Positions 1 through 12,400 of a stretch of 64,000 bases of DNA are shown here, piece by piece. A program made the position numbers and the translations under genes. Each line of letters starts with the position of its first letter. The first letter of the stretch is position 1. The notes below the pieces were generated by a model that saw nothing but the letters and a program-made list of their open reading frames with translations, had not been told where the DNA came from and made no database searches. The DNA is from Chrysomallon squamiferum (lineage: Eukaryota > Mollusca > Gastropoda > Neomphalida > Peltospiridae), in assembly GCA_012295275.1 (NCBI GenBank), contig CM022665.1:11350476-11414475 (forward strand), given 5' to 3'.

Positions 1-49
1 TATTAATTTATTAGACGTAGCAATACATCATGTATAATTTATTTTTCAG

Positions 50-492
50 CATTCACTTCGAAAAAAAATCGGAATCATGGTAAAAAGCCAACGTCATGTT
101 TGTCTTGTACGAAGAATGATTCATGTATCGTTTTTTTGCCATGCGGCCATCACCCTTTCTGCACTGAATGTGCAAATGTACAGTCAGAATGCCCGATCTG
201 TCAGTCTGTTATCCTTGGATCCATTCAGATGTCAAATTCTTCAAGGTAGATTTCCAATACAGAATTTAAAAAAAAAAAAAAAATATTGATGTTATTGTTG
301 TATTTGTTCATCTTCCATTTATTTTATTGTTGTCATTGTTGTTGTTATAATTCTTCTTCTTCTTCTTCTTCTTCTTATTATTATTATTATTATCATCATC
401 ATCATCGTCATAATTATCATAACTCTTTTTACATAGTTTAGAACGAAACAAAAGACTCATTTGGTACTTTTTCTTATTTCAGGAAATGGTGA
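50..492 (+). CDS. C-terminal part of a RING-finger protein (5' end outside window)
   Basis: Two exons are visible: 50-245 (after a pyrimidine-rich acceptor ending in CAG at 47-49) and 483-492. The second adds only three codons (Arg split across the junction, Lys, Trp) before TGA at 490-492. The open frame encodes a compact C3HC4 RING with Cys pairs CLSC, PCGHHPFC, TECA and CPIC, followed by a short hydrophobic tail (GSIQMSNSS) and the C-terminus. A RING at the very C-terminus with the PCGH..FC..CA..CPIC pattern is typical of MEX3-, IAP- and LRSAM1-type E3 ubiquitin ligases. The tail resembles MEX3 most, but the match is too short to name the family. The expected role is E2 binding and ubiquitin transfer. 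The upstream domains that would identify it lie left of the window. The RING call is firm; the gene identity is unknown. Confidence 0.75.
351..406. repeat. Compound (TTC)n(TTA)n(ATC)n microsatellite
   Basis: Three adjoining trinucleotide arrays lie in the last intron of the RING gene: TTC at about 351-376, TTA at about 377-392, then ATC to about 406. Confidence 0.9.
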
Positions 493-664
493 ATGAAATA
501 CATCATGAACATGAGACACGATATGGACATTACTAAGATAAAAATGTAAAACAGAACAGTTCCTTCTCTGATTGAAAGGACAGGAAACAAAATATATTCT
601 GTATTTTTTTATTTTTTATTTTTTTATTTTTTATTATTTGTTGTTTTTGTATGTGTGCGTGCGT

Positions 665-688
665 ATGTGTGTGTGTGTGTGTGTGTGT
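665..688. repeat. (TG)n microsatellite followed by poly-T/poly-G
   Basis: An alternating TG run continues into a homopolymer T tract and six G. It lies in the 3' UTR or downstream flank of the RING gene. Confidence 0.9.
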
Positions 689-2123
689 TTTTTTTTTTTG
701 GGGGGTTTCTATTATATTAAAAATAATTGTTTCTCTACTGCGAAATGTTACGGCCAGCAATCATTTCAAAAGTGATGAGCAGTAATTAAAGATGATGACC
801 CTTCCAACCAGTACCACGATATATGGTTTATGTCTGGATTTTGCATATAAAATACTTCAAATTGAATATTCGTTCATTCACAGTGCATTTTATTTAATTA
901 TAATACTTTCTATTATCCAATAGGATCTAAATTATAAAATTAAATAGTTAAAATAACTTACAAAATAATTGTTAGAGCATATCTGTGTTTATATTATTAC
1001 GTGTGTGTGTGTACGCATGTGCGTGTTAGAAATGTTAGAAACACCATCTGAAAAAAATATTTTGAACCAACACTATTGCGAAGCTTAACCTTTGAACTCT
1101 CCTCCCCACAAACAATATATGAAGGTATATAATAATGTTCTTTGTAATTATCTAAGCATTAGCCATGGCAAATTATAAAAAATAAAAATAATAAAAACAT
1201 TAATATGTCGTTCAGTCTCGAAATTACATAATTTGTACTTGAGAAAGAAAACAACGTTGGTCACAGGAATAACTGGGTGCAGAAACATCCATCATATTCC
1301 TATAAGACAAGAAAAATGTTTACTAGTCTTTGTCATTCAACATCTTTAGCACAAAAGGTGGTTTTACTGATTACCATTAGACGACAGATACACAATCATG
1401 ATATTTTACCCATATTTCTTCAGTACTTACTCTTTGTTCCTGAGCTATTTTCAAGAAAAATGTATTCCAGTTCATGAGGCAATGTCCTCAGAAATAAAGA
1501 TGTGCATTCAGTTTATCCTGCTGTTCTGAAACAATATTATCTGCATGTCGTAGAAAAAAGAAAAAGCTAATTTATAACTTCTCAAGCCATTTAACCTTCA
1601 CTCCAGAGGCAAATATTTAATTGTACAATTTAAAGATTTCAGACAATTTTGAAATGTAATATGTCCTTTTGATGTAACGTCAGTTACGCACTTATTTGTG
1701 ATTACCTATTAAGTCATACACATAACCCTGAGCTCTTTTTTATGTGACGCCAAATATTAATAGATTTGGACATAGGCAAGTTTCTTACTCATGGCCAAGT
1801 TCCTGGGTGTAGAGCAGCTGGAATAAGTTCTAATCCATTTGAATATAACGTCAGCATCTATTTTTAAAGTACTTTTAGTAATACTAAGTAAGAAACGTCG
1901 TCTGCATGCTTTGAAGTTATTTTTATATTTGTGCTTTTTACTGATGTCGTTGTAGTTAATAACGAAGTATAACAACAAAAGAGAATTAATAGCTAAAACG
2001 TTTGGTTGCAAATCAAGATAAAATGGCGACATTAAAAGTATTACTTTATTGTCATACTTCATACTGAACGATGATAGGTCACACAAAACAATAAAACTAA
2101 TAATGTAGTTAACACTTCTTTAG

Positions 2124-2333
2124 CACCGGTGTGAAAGGATATTTGTTTCCCCGAATATTTATACCCGCGGGGGAACGAATATTTGTTTCCCCCACCCTCA
2201 ATGTTTGGAGGAATGAATATTTGGCAAAAATTAGTTCCCCATGCTTTAAGTTACAGAATTAGGGTGAAACTTTCAGACTTGAATAACAATACATTTTAAA
2301 AAAATCATTTTCCTCAATATTTTCACACCAGTG
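2124..2333. mobile_element. MITE-like element with 13-bp terminal inverted repeats
   Basis: The left end (2124-2136, CACCGGTGTGAAA) and the right end (2321-2333, TTTCACACCAGTG) are inverted repeats differing at 1 of 13 positions. They enclose about 210 bp with no coding potential. The interior repeats GAATATTTGTTTCCCC-like segments (about 2139-2154 and 2178-2193) and contains the palindrome CCCGCGGG, so it should fold into a hairpin. No clear target-site duplication was recognised. The CACNG terminus recalls CACTA-like ends, but the superfamily cannot be assigned from one copy. Confidence 0.5.
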
Positions 2334-2741
2334 TACTAGTCCTCAGTATTTTGATAAATGGAAATAAGAATTAGAAAAATCAAGTCATAAGCAGCAGAAA
2401 GAGGTGCAGATTATCAAGGCCCGTGTAACTTCACCCCCTCTAAACTACGGATTTTGCTAATGTTAGAGGATAAATAAACGACAATGCATATATATGATAA
2501 TTATGAAACAAACTTTTATCCAGTGATTGCTGGTTGTGCTGGTTGCACAAGGAAATTTAGTATTTCTATTTACTGCTAAACTGTTATGATTGTGAATAGG
2601 GCGATAAACTTAATTCTTTGATAAACCCAACCATTAAAATCTGCTCAGGCATATTAAATACTTTCAAATTTATATTTTTGACTCCAAAATGCACCATAAT
2701 ACACAATATTTTTCATAATTTTCTTGGGGTGCATACCCCTT

Positions 2742-2861
2742 AGTCTCCTAGCAGGTCTTTGTGTCTTTGGCGCTCATCCTCTCAAAATTCGCCACTAGTT
2801 GCTGACCTGCTATGCAGGCTACTTATATATTTTCTGAATCCACACCTGAGTTTAGGAGACT
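2742..2861. repeat. Nested inverted repeat with an interrupted right arm
   Basis: The left arm AGTCTCCTAGCAGGTC (2742-2757) is matched in reverse complement by two separated blocks, GACCTGCTA (2804-2812) and TAGGAGACT (2853-2861). The 40-bp segment between the blocks is flanked by TA on both sides, as if a short sequence had inserted at a TA dinucleotide within a perfect 16-bp arm. Confidence 0.55.
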
Positions 2862-3288
2862 GACATCTATCATAATGAATATCTCTTGAGGTATTAAATT
2901 ATTAATGTTATTAACATTTTCCTTCCCATCATAATTACAGCGTTTAACTATCACACAAAAAGAAAATGCAAAAGTAGCAGTAATTATCATCAAAATATAT
3001 TTATTAAAAAGAAACGAAAGGCTGACGTTATAATAATCATTTATTTTTGTAAACTAAACCAATAATTACAACAGTCATCAACATCAATCCTATTTCGACT
3101 TTTTAAAATGGCGTTTTGTTTTCCTAAAGGAGAAATTCGCGTAATGTTTGCTAGTTGGGTTTAGTATAAAAGTATATATATATATATACACACACTTTGT
3201 AATTTAAAAAACATTTATATCCGCCTCTACCTCCAGCTGATAAAAGTTTCAGTGGGTTTCAGAATTTGGATTAATTAATGTCCCACCA

Positions 3289-3308
3289 CTTCCGGTATTA
3301 TGGCTGCC
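3289..3308 (+). promoter_or_regulatory. Probable LTN1 core promoter (ETS and YY1-like sites)
   Basis: CTTCCGG at 3289-3295 fits an ETS/GABP site. ATGGCTGCC at 3300-3308 resembles a YY1 element. Both are typical of TATA-less housekeeping promoters. They lie about 100 bp upstream of the LTN1 start codon, and an intron acceptor (TTTCAG, ending 3408) just before the ATG suggests a short untranslated first exon here. The exact first donor is uncertain; GTAAAC at about 3323 is possible. Confidence 0.45.
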
Positions 3309-3410
3309 ACATGTTGGATTTCGTAAACAGCAGGCAATAACAATAGCATTTTTCTGTAACATGAATTAAATTATTAAATTATTTTCAAATTGTAAAACAT
3401 TGTTTCAGAA

Positions 3411-6400
3411 ATGCCAGGAAATAAAAAGCGAACACAAAGAACAAAAGGCAATGTCAAGGTAAGAAGTTAACCATATGTGGATTATGTCTTTTATGAATGA
3501 GAATGTGAGAAATAATTAGTAAATTACTAAATTAGTAAATAATTAAATATTAAAATAATATAAATTAATTAGTTGTTGGCATATTATCTGATTAAGACGT
3601 AAGTAAAGACTATAGATTGCATACAAACACACACGTTACAAACAGACCGTTGTAAATTACTTCCTCATAATTTTTGGTATTTTTTAAAAATTTTGAATTT
3701 TAAAAAAGAGAAAATGAAAGAAAAAGACAACATGGTTTACAATAAAAACAAGGCCGTTGATTAATAAAATGACAACAACAACATAATGATAATAATAATA
3801 AATAAAAAAGTATTTGGTTATTACTAACAAGTTTTATTCTTTGCAGTTAAATTTAAAAATGTGGTTTTTTTTGGTGGGGGGTTTGGGTTTTTTAATAAGA
3901 TGAATAGCTTCTTTAAGCTGTGTGACATGAACTTGTATACATTTAAAAAGTAATATTAAGCTCCATCCAAATGCTGTATCCTGAATAATTAGGATACAGT
4001 TTAAATTACATTTTGTGATTTTGTTTTTCTTGATTTGTTTAAATTTGTTTTAGCCTTTTTAATATAAATAATAACTGAAATGAGTAGAATACACATATTA
4101 ATATCAAACAAAACCCAGGAATTCAAGGATCATCATTTCAAAATATTTGTTGATTATAAAAAATGTTTGGTTACTATGGCATGTGATCCACAGCAAAACA
4201 AATATCTAGGAAATTTCTATAAGATAAGTTCTTAAAATCCTTTAAGATGCATGATACATATATAAGAACATCACATCCAGGCAAACTTCATTTCAGAATA
4301 GCTATACGATTTGATAGTTCATTTGTATTCCACTCAGTGATTCAAAGAGAAGTTGCAGAATAGTCAGTTATTCATTCCAAGTAGCCAGCATACTCCAATT
4401 TAAATAGTTTAAATTTTCAAAGTAGCACCAATTTTGCTTTGTGGAAAATGGAATCCTGATCCCTGCTTTTCTGAATGAATTAACTTCTTGTTAGTGTATT
4501 CATTTTTTAATTTTTAATTTTTAAAATTATTTTTATTTTTACAGCCTTCAAGTAGCAGTCAAGCTGCAGAATTGTTATCTGCTGCAGGAATCAATCCATC
4601 CGGTTTTCTTGGATTTGGCAGTTTGGCCTTTGTCCCTGCTAGTCAGATATTTGATGATACTGACAATTCTTTAGATTCAGACTTCAGAATGGTTCTGAGA
4701 AAGTTATCAAAACGAGATAGCACTACTAAAATAAAGGTTTAAATGTCTATAGATATTAATATTTTAATTAATTCTTGTGGCATTTGGTTCAAGTGATATA
4801 TTAGTTTGTGGTAATGATGAAGTAATGTTTTTCTATGTTATTTGATATTCAGGATAAAAAGCAGTTAATTACATTGAATTAAAATATACATTATATCAAA
4901 ATTCACACAGTTTAATTTATTTTTACATTAAAGATTAATTTACTTAAAATTAACAAGAAAATTGTGATGTATCTATTAGGATCAACAGTTGTTAATAAAA
5001 ATTATTATACACAATATTAAAAAAAAAAAAAATGTTTTCTCTTCTGATTTGTCATGCAGGCTTTACAAGAGTTTATTGGCTTGTGTCAGGAAAAAGATGA
5101 AGATTGCTTGAAAGCTGTTTTGCCTTACTGGCCACGAATATACAACAAAATGTCTATTGTAAGTGTGAACCTCATGGTATAAGCCAGAAACAAATAATGT
5201 TTTTCCAATCAGCTGGTTTTCATTTTTATTGTTGAATAACTGATTAATTTGTTTACTGATATCACAATATATTATGATATTAATGCTTAAAGCATGTAAA
5301 AAGAAAAAACACCCCAAAAACAAGAAGAAAAAAAGTATTATTTATGAATATGAACTTAGAACAGTTTTCCAAATAAGTTGAAATTAATCAGTATGATGAT
5401 CTGGTCAATACCAATATATTAAATGTTCCATACATTAATTAAATGACATATTATATGCATACATATATTCTCAGAAATATAACACTGATGGAGTGCTTTC
5501 TCAGAAAAGATGGTTCATGTGTGGTTTAATGTGCGTTTTCAAACTTACAGTCTACATACACTGAACAAATAAAATACTTAACATCACTGACATGTTTGGT
5601 CTAATTTTCTTGTAATATAAATCATCCTCAAAAGAAATGGTTTCAACATGGTGAACTTGTGATATGAATATTGTCCCTACATATGAGATGTTGTGACATT
5701 CGTGAAAAGTTCTTTATTAAAATGAAAGCCAGTTTACTCACTTTACATTATGTATTTTAACATATCTATCATAGCAGGAATGGAAAATAACAAATTTATT
5801 TCACACTAGGAACAGCTAAAAAAAAAAGTAAGGGAAAAAAAAAAAAACATTCTTTAGAGATACTTTGTTTCCACAATAAACTCAATTTCCAACTTTCAGA
5901 TCTGTAGGAACTACTTTACTGCATGTGATAAATCATGCATTTATTATTTGTTTATAAAGTTGCTGTTTACTGTTCCATCTACTTTACATACAATTTGTGT
6001 GTTGTGAATCAAGTTGCCAACTGTAGTTTTAATTTTTAGATGTGCCAACTGTATAGAAAAAACCAAAAAAAAAAAACATAACCAATTTCCAATGAAACAG
6101 ATTGTAGAGCTATTTTTTGCTGTATTCAACCTCATTTGCCAGCAGAGAGTTAATCTGCAATTACTGCAGGGTTTACTTACATGGTGAGCCATGAAATCTG
6201 GATTCAGTATTTGTCATCCATTTGCATTTTGTCACGTGACAGTTTGTGCTTTATTGGATTTTACAGATTCAATCTACTTAAAGGTAAGAAACTATGCTTC
6301 AACATACATTTAGTCTTGTAATGTTGTTGTAATGTTCTTGTAATTTGTTTGGAACCTAGAATGAGATTTCATTCTTTCTTTTATTATTCTCAAAGTTCTG

Positions 6401-9400
6401 TCATTATCAGAAACAAAGTGTTCCTCATCTAATCACTGTAGTTCTCTGAGTTCTTTGTCTCATCTGAACAACTTTGCATTAACTATATGCTCTGCTAGGT
6501 GAATATTAACATCTCAGAGTTGTTTTACATGCTATCAAAGGTATCCATGTCCAGTTGCAAAAACTTTTTGAAAATTTATTTCTTCCAAAACAATTAAATT
6601 GTTTTATAGCAGTTGTAACATTAAATAATGTCATAATTCAAATTTGAGAACTGGTATTGATAGTGTTTTGTATACTGCTTGGTTTCCATATCACAAATGT
6701 ACAACCATCCTGGTTGCATATCTTAACTGATCCTTTCAGGAAAACAGTTTAGTCAACTATCTTCTTGTGAGTGATGGTATAACATGGTCTTGGCTCATAA
6801 TGTAGCCAATTTCAGTTTCTTTGGAGAACCTCAGTATGAGAGCTCTGCATCACAAATCAGTCATATTTCTGAGAATGACCCATACGTATGTACATATATT
6901 TAATTTTATATATACATTATATTAATGTTTCTACACAGCCATCATCACTAAACAAAAGAAATATGTTTTATTTTTCTTTGCTTTCATTTAAGGATAACGA
7001 TTACCGGGTAAGGGAAATAACTCAACAAGCTATGAATGTTCTTGTGGCCAAAGTGAGGAGGAATCTTGCACCGTACATCAAAAGCATCATGGGAAGTTGG
7101 TTACTGAGCCAGAGCGATACTTACCCAACAGTTGCCTCAGCAGCTAAGCTGGCTTTTCAGACAGCTTTTCCACCAGCCAAACAAACAAGTGCTATTATTT
7201 TCTGCAAACAGGAGATAGCAGAGGTAAGAGTTGAATGCCCATTGTCAGTGTGTGTTGGATTATGTTTATTAATGGGTAATAAAGAAACATATCAACTATA
7301 TAGTGAAATTTCTTTAGAAATCATTGTCTGTCTTCATAAACTTTATTTGTTTGTTTTCATGACATTGGTAGTGTGTGATTAATAACTTACATTATTATGT
7401 TTATTACAGCTGAACTACAGAAATTTTTATTTTATTACTATTATTATTATTATTTTTAACATATGTAATGGTATTGGTCTGATAACAATTTATTGTTGTA
7501 TTTATATTTATTTTTAATTATTATTTTGTTTAACTAACAAAAGAAAATGTGTCTTCTAAACATTATAATTCTGATAGCATGAATGTTATTTGTATGAGCT
7601 TTATAGGCATGTAATTAAATATTATATCTTAAATACAGTATTTTATTTCTTTATTATGTTATTTAATTTTAAAATTTTTGGTTTTGTTTTGTTTCAGTAT
7701 CTGACTGATAATCTTATAAATCAGGCACCAGGTACTCTCAGTGATCCTAAGTGAGTGTATTTTAATTTTTAGTATGTAATTTATCATCAACAGAGGAGGG
7801 CAAATCCAGAATATTGTCTTTGATACAGATTTAGACCAAAAAGATATATGATGATTGTTAATCCCATTTAAACTAAAAATATATGCTAAATTTTTAAAGT
7901 AGTAATATGAAGACATTTCTAGATAGTCTGATTTTGAAGTTTATACTAAAACTTCTAGATTGCTTAAACTTTAAATAGGTACTGAAGTTTCAAGACTGTT
8001 TAATTTTGAAATTTGTTCTGAAATAAGAAAAAGGTTTAATTTTCAAATACATAGTGAAATTTCAAGACTGTCTGATTTAAAAATATGTTTTCCATTCAGA
8101 AACAATTCCACAGATGACATGGAACAGAAGTACAACAGAGTTATGGCTTCCTCTTTGTTGGCACTCAGTCATCTTTTGCAGTCTCTCCCTACAGATGAGC
8201 GAGAATCAATAAAAGGTCATCTTAGAGGTCTAATGAATGAAGGGAAATTCTGGAAATTTTCTAAGTCCGCTGTTAGCAGTGTATGTGTGATACGTAAATG
8301 TTATTTTTTGTTAGTAAATTCAAATCAGCATACTTCATATGTCACAATAATAGTTTGAAAGATTGTCAGGTTGTGTGCATTTTGGCTTGTAGTTATTAAT
8401 TTTTTTTTATTTTTTTATTGAATTTCAATTTATTGCAATAGTTAAAATTTAAAAGCAGATATTTTCATTAATTTTATGTTAAGTAGTGCACCCAGGATTT
8501 CAGGAACAATGGTTCTAACATTTTGATGGTATAAATTTCAAAAAGGAATTAGTCTAATTATAAAGGAACAAACACTGATCTGAAACAATTAAAAACACTT
8601 GGATTTGTATGTAATAATAAACAGAAGAAGCAAAATAAAATAAATAAGCAACAATAATATAAATAAATATCTTAAATCGAGGTGGATCAAAAAGATGTTA
8701 AAATAGTTATGATGGATGTAACTTTCAAGAAACAACGTGTTAGAAAAAATAAATAGTGAAAGTGATAAAATTAATCATAATAAATGTGTGTGTCTGTGAA
8801 GGAATGAGAAAGAGAGAAAGAGATGGAGGGATAAAGAGGAACGAACAGAGAATCAAAAATTTTATGTATATTTTTAGTATTGAAAATATTTTTGTTTTAA
8901 ACACATCCAGATTAAGAGTGCCATGTTTTCATTCTGTGCCAGTGTGTGTCAGTTCTGTTCTGATGTCGCTGAAGAGTATGTGACCAAGATATCTCCCTTT
9001 GTTCTGAACAGCTTAGACATTGCAGACCCTGCAATTATCTTTTCCCTGTGGGAAGCTGTTCTTTCTCTTGTAAACTACATTGAGGTATGATAAAAATTAC
9101 ACTGATAATTATTACGTCAAATAGTAAGCTGAATTTGAACAATGAAAGTTATTTAGTCTAAGCTTTTGTAGGCTAATTCAAAAATTAATATATGCCTATA
9201 TATATTAATGAGGAAAGTTTCTTCATTAGGATTTATTATAGTGTCTGTTACTATATACTTTTTTCTGAAAACCTGTATTTTTGAAAAACTATCTGTAAAA
9301 TGATAAATAATTAAGTAATTTTTAAAACATCAGGAATAGTTAGGGGGGATTTTATTTATTTATTTATTTTTTAATAATAATAAATAAATTATAAATGTCT

Positions 9401-12400
9401 TATGTATTGTTTATATTTGTACGTGGTAATATTTCACTAATTTAAAAAAAAAAAAGTAATATCCTATCAGAAATAGACTGTAATATTATTATTATTATTA
9501 TTATTTTAATTTTTTTTTTTTTCCTTTTTTTAAATTTTTTTTTTTTTTTTTTTTTTTTCTAATATTTTTTAAAAATATTATTCCAGGATTGTTGGAAACA
9601 TGTCAGTTGGCAAAAATCATTTTGGCCCAAACTCCGCTGTGTTCTTGAAACTGGTTGCCATGGAAATGCTTCACTAATAGGACCCAGTCTTCTCCCTTTG
9701 TTGAGTAAAATCCCGTCCTCATGTTATGGTGAAGCTGCCGAATTTTATCCTGAGTTTTTTGTTTTGTTTAGAAGTGGGTATGTATTGGCAGATCTTTCTT
9801 CTCCTTTTTTTAGTATATTGTTTATTTTGTATGTAAGTTAATTTGTTTATTATTATTTTTATGTATTTCCAAATTGGATCTTTTTCATTTTAAATATTAA
9901 TAAAATAAAAAAGATTCTTAATTGGTTTTCTTTTTCTTTCTTTTTCTTTTTTTTATTTGTTTTCTGAAATAGCAATGCCAATATTATCTTTGTTTTATTA
10001 AACTAATTTCTACTATTTTTTAAATTCTTGTTATTATTAATATTATTATTATTACTGATATTATTTTTTTTATTTAATTTTTTTTTTATTTCATTTATTT
10101 TTTTATTTTTATTATTATTATTTTTTTATTTTTTATTATTATTATTTTTTTAGATTGAGCAAAGAAAATATTCTGCAAAGTCCTAGTGAATGTTCCGCTA
10201 TGGTAAAAGCTTTTGTTGAATGCTGTCAGTTTGTATGCAAGCAAGTGATGACATCTGGCCAGGAGGTGTTACTTAGAGTTATTGTTCTTGACCATGTAAG
10301 TATTACTTTGTTTCTATATAATTTAAAAAAAAAATCAATCTTTCTTTTTTTTCAGACAAACTATTTTATAATGTAAAGTATATACCAGTTTCTTTGTGAA
10401 TTGTTATTAGTTGTTTAACAGTAAACTTACAATTCTGTATAATCTGACAGACTGAATGTCCATGTAAAACTTAACATTGTTCTATAATCTAACAGACTGT
10501 ATCTTATACATTTAAAACTTAAATTTTCTGTTTACTCTGAGAGACTTCTTAAATTTATATTTTTAATTTAAAATTTTTATTTAGTTTTTGCCAGTAATTG
10601 AATCATCTCTGATTGAGCCCAAGTCTGCACTGTCAAAATCTGCTCTTTACTGTTGTACTGGAGCATTTCTGCAGAATCTGGAGAAGTCTGAAACAAGTGT
10701 GCATGTTGTGCATTTGTTTTGGAAGGACTTGTTTCAGACTGTTGAAGAAACATTTTCCAGTCAGTCTACATCAAGTCCACTTTTGGAAAGGTTACCTCAG
10801 CTGGTTCTGGGACTCGCAAACCCACAGATGACAAAGGTTGTTAAAACCGAAAAGGTCAAGTTTGCTGTCGTTGAGAAACCATCTGCAGAGGATGTCAGTT
10901 CTGGAGTGACAGATAGCAGTGAACTTTCGAAGCTTTCTAGAGAATTCCTGCAAGATGTAACCAAAAAAACGTTCCAGAAAGCATACCGAGAGAAGCATAT
11001 GTCTTTCATAAAACTGTTTTCTGAGTTGGTCAGTGTGTTGCTGGACGAAAACACTGTGAAGGATTTACTCAGGGAATGTGATACTTCAGCAGGCAGTGAT
11101 GTGTTTTTAACATTTGTCAAATCTGTGATAATGCCATGGCTTCAGGAGATTCAACCGACATCTTCATCTTGTTGTATCAATCATCTTCTCTGTGTAACAT
11201 TTATCTGTATTACACATGTAGAAGAGTGTGAAAGTACATCGGTGCTAGCAGATCTTTGTCATGTGAGTGTTCATAATGTAGATATTGTGTTTTAAATTCA
11301 GGATTTAAAATCACATTTCAGTTTTAAATACAAACTAAGTTAATGTTTTATTTTTAAAGTTTGGTATTTAATGCAAAAAGTAGACATTTGACATAAAAGT
11401 TCACTGTTTACATGTGAATATTTTACACCAAATCTCAATATTTATCACAACAATTAGTCTACATTTTATACAACAGCTCTGTATAAAAGTACAAAAAATA
11501 GTAAACACCTAATTATTATGAAAATGGCAACATTTTCACTCTAAAAAAATTAAATTTTTTACAGGTTTTAACAAGTCCTCTTCATCTATGTTACCTGATT
11601 GAGAAGGCTTTGGTTAAACGACAATGCTTGACTTGTGTACAAATTTGGCTGAAGAGTTCCAGCCTCACAAACAGAGTCGTCTCCCTTACTCAGAAAATCT
11701 GTCAGCTGAGTATTGAAGATGATTGCTCAGAAAACAAAGAGATGGTTGATCATGGCTGGCAAGTTGTCTCTCTTGTACTGTCTACAAATGATAAAGAAGG
11801 TATACAGATCTGTATTTATATTTCAGCAGCAAAATATGTATATTACATTAATATCTATTTTAAGTTATTATTTTTTTTTTTTTCTGGTCTAATGAAGTTT
11901 GGTTATTTTAATTTTAAAGAAAGTATTGTTGTGATACCAGTTTAGTTATTATAACATTAAAGAATATTAGTCTCCTAGAATGAAAATACTGGCTTAAATA
12001 ACAGCATGGTTGTTGTTATTTTGGGGTTTTGGGGGGTTTAAAATATGTATCTAAAAAAAACTAAAATTAATTCTTTTTTTGTGTCATGAATATTTCAAGT
12101 ATTAAAAAACCAATTGTAATGGATATCATGACATACATAATTCATTAAATGTTTATACAGTTCATGATTTTATTTTTATGTTGTACACAGAGCCAGTATT
12201 TGCTACACAATGTATCCAGGGGATCATTGATACAATTTATCTAACTCTGATTCAGCTGAAAAGAGGTCAGAAAGAGAATCAAGTTAACCAAGCCATCTTG
12301 TTTGTCACAAAGGCAGCTTTTATTTTCTTTACTAATCTGAAGGTAATTTTAATGTTGGTACATTTTTATTCATTCATTCTTTTTTATTGTCACAAATAAT

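Larger units (their letters stand above)
493..3288. other. 3' UTR and intergenic spacer
   Basis: No exon with splice-consistent coding was found. The first part is presumably the 3' UTR of the RING gene; candidate AATAAA hexamers occur from about 1.18 kb on. The rest is AT-rich spacer with microsatellites, a MITE-like element (2124-2333) and a nested inverted repeat (2742-2861). An open frame of about 109 codons on the minus strand (1757-2086) has no recognisable motif and is treated as chance. Confidence 0.6.

Noticed and set aside
1757-2086. Minus-strand open frame of 109 codons in the spacer before LTN1
   Set aside because: No recognisable motif, low-complexity composition, no splice partners; likely chance.
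10613-11120. Open frames on both strands overlapping LTN1 exon 10
   Set aside because: They are shadows of the 678-nt exon, whose correct frame is fixed by phase and family similarity.
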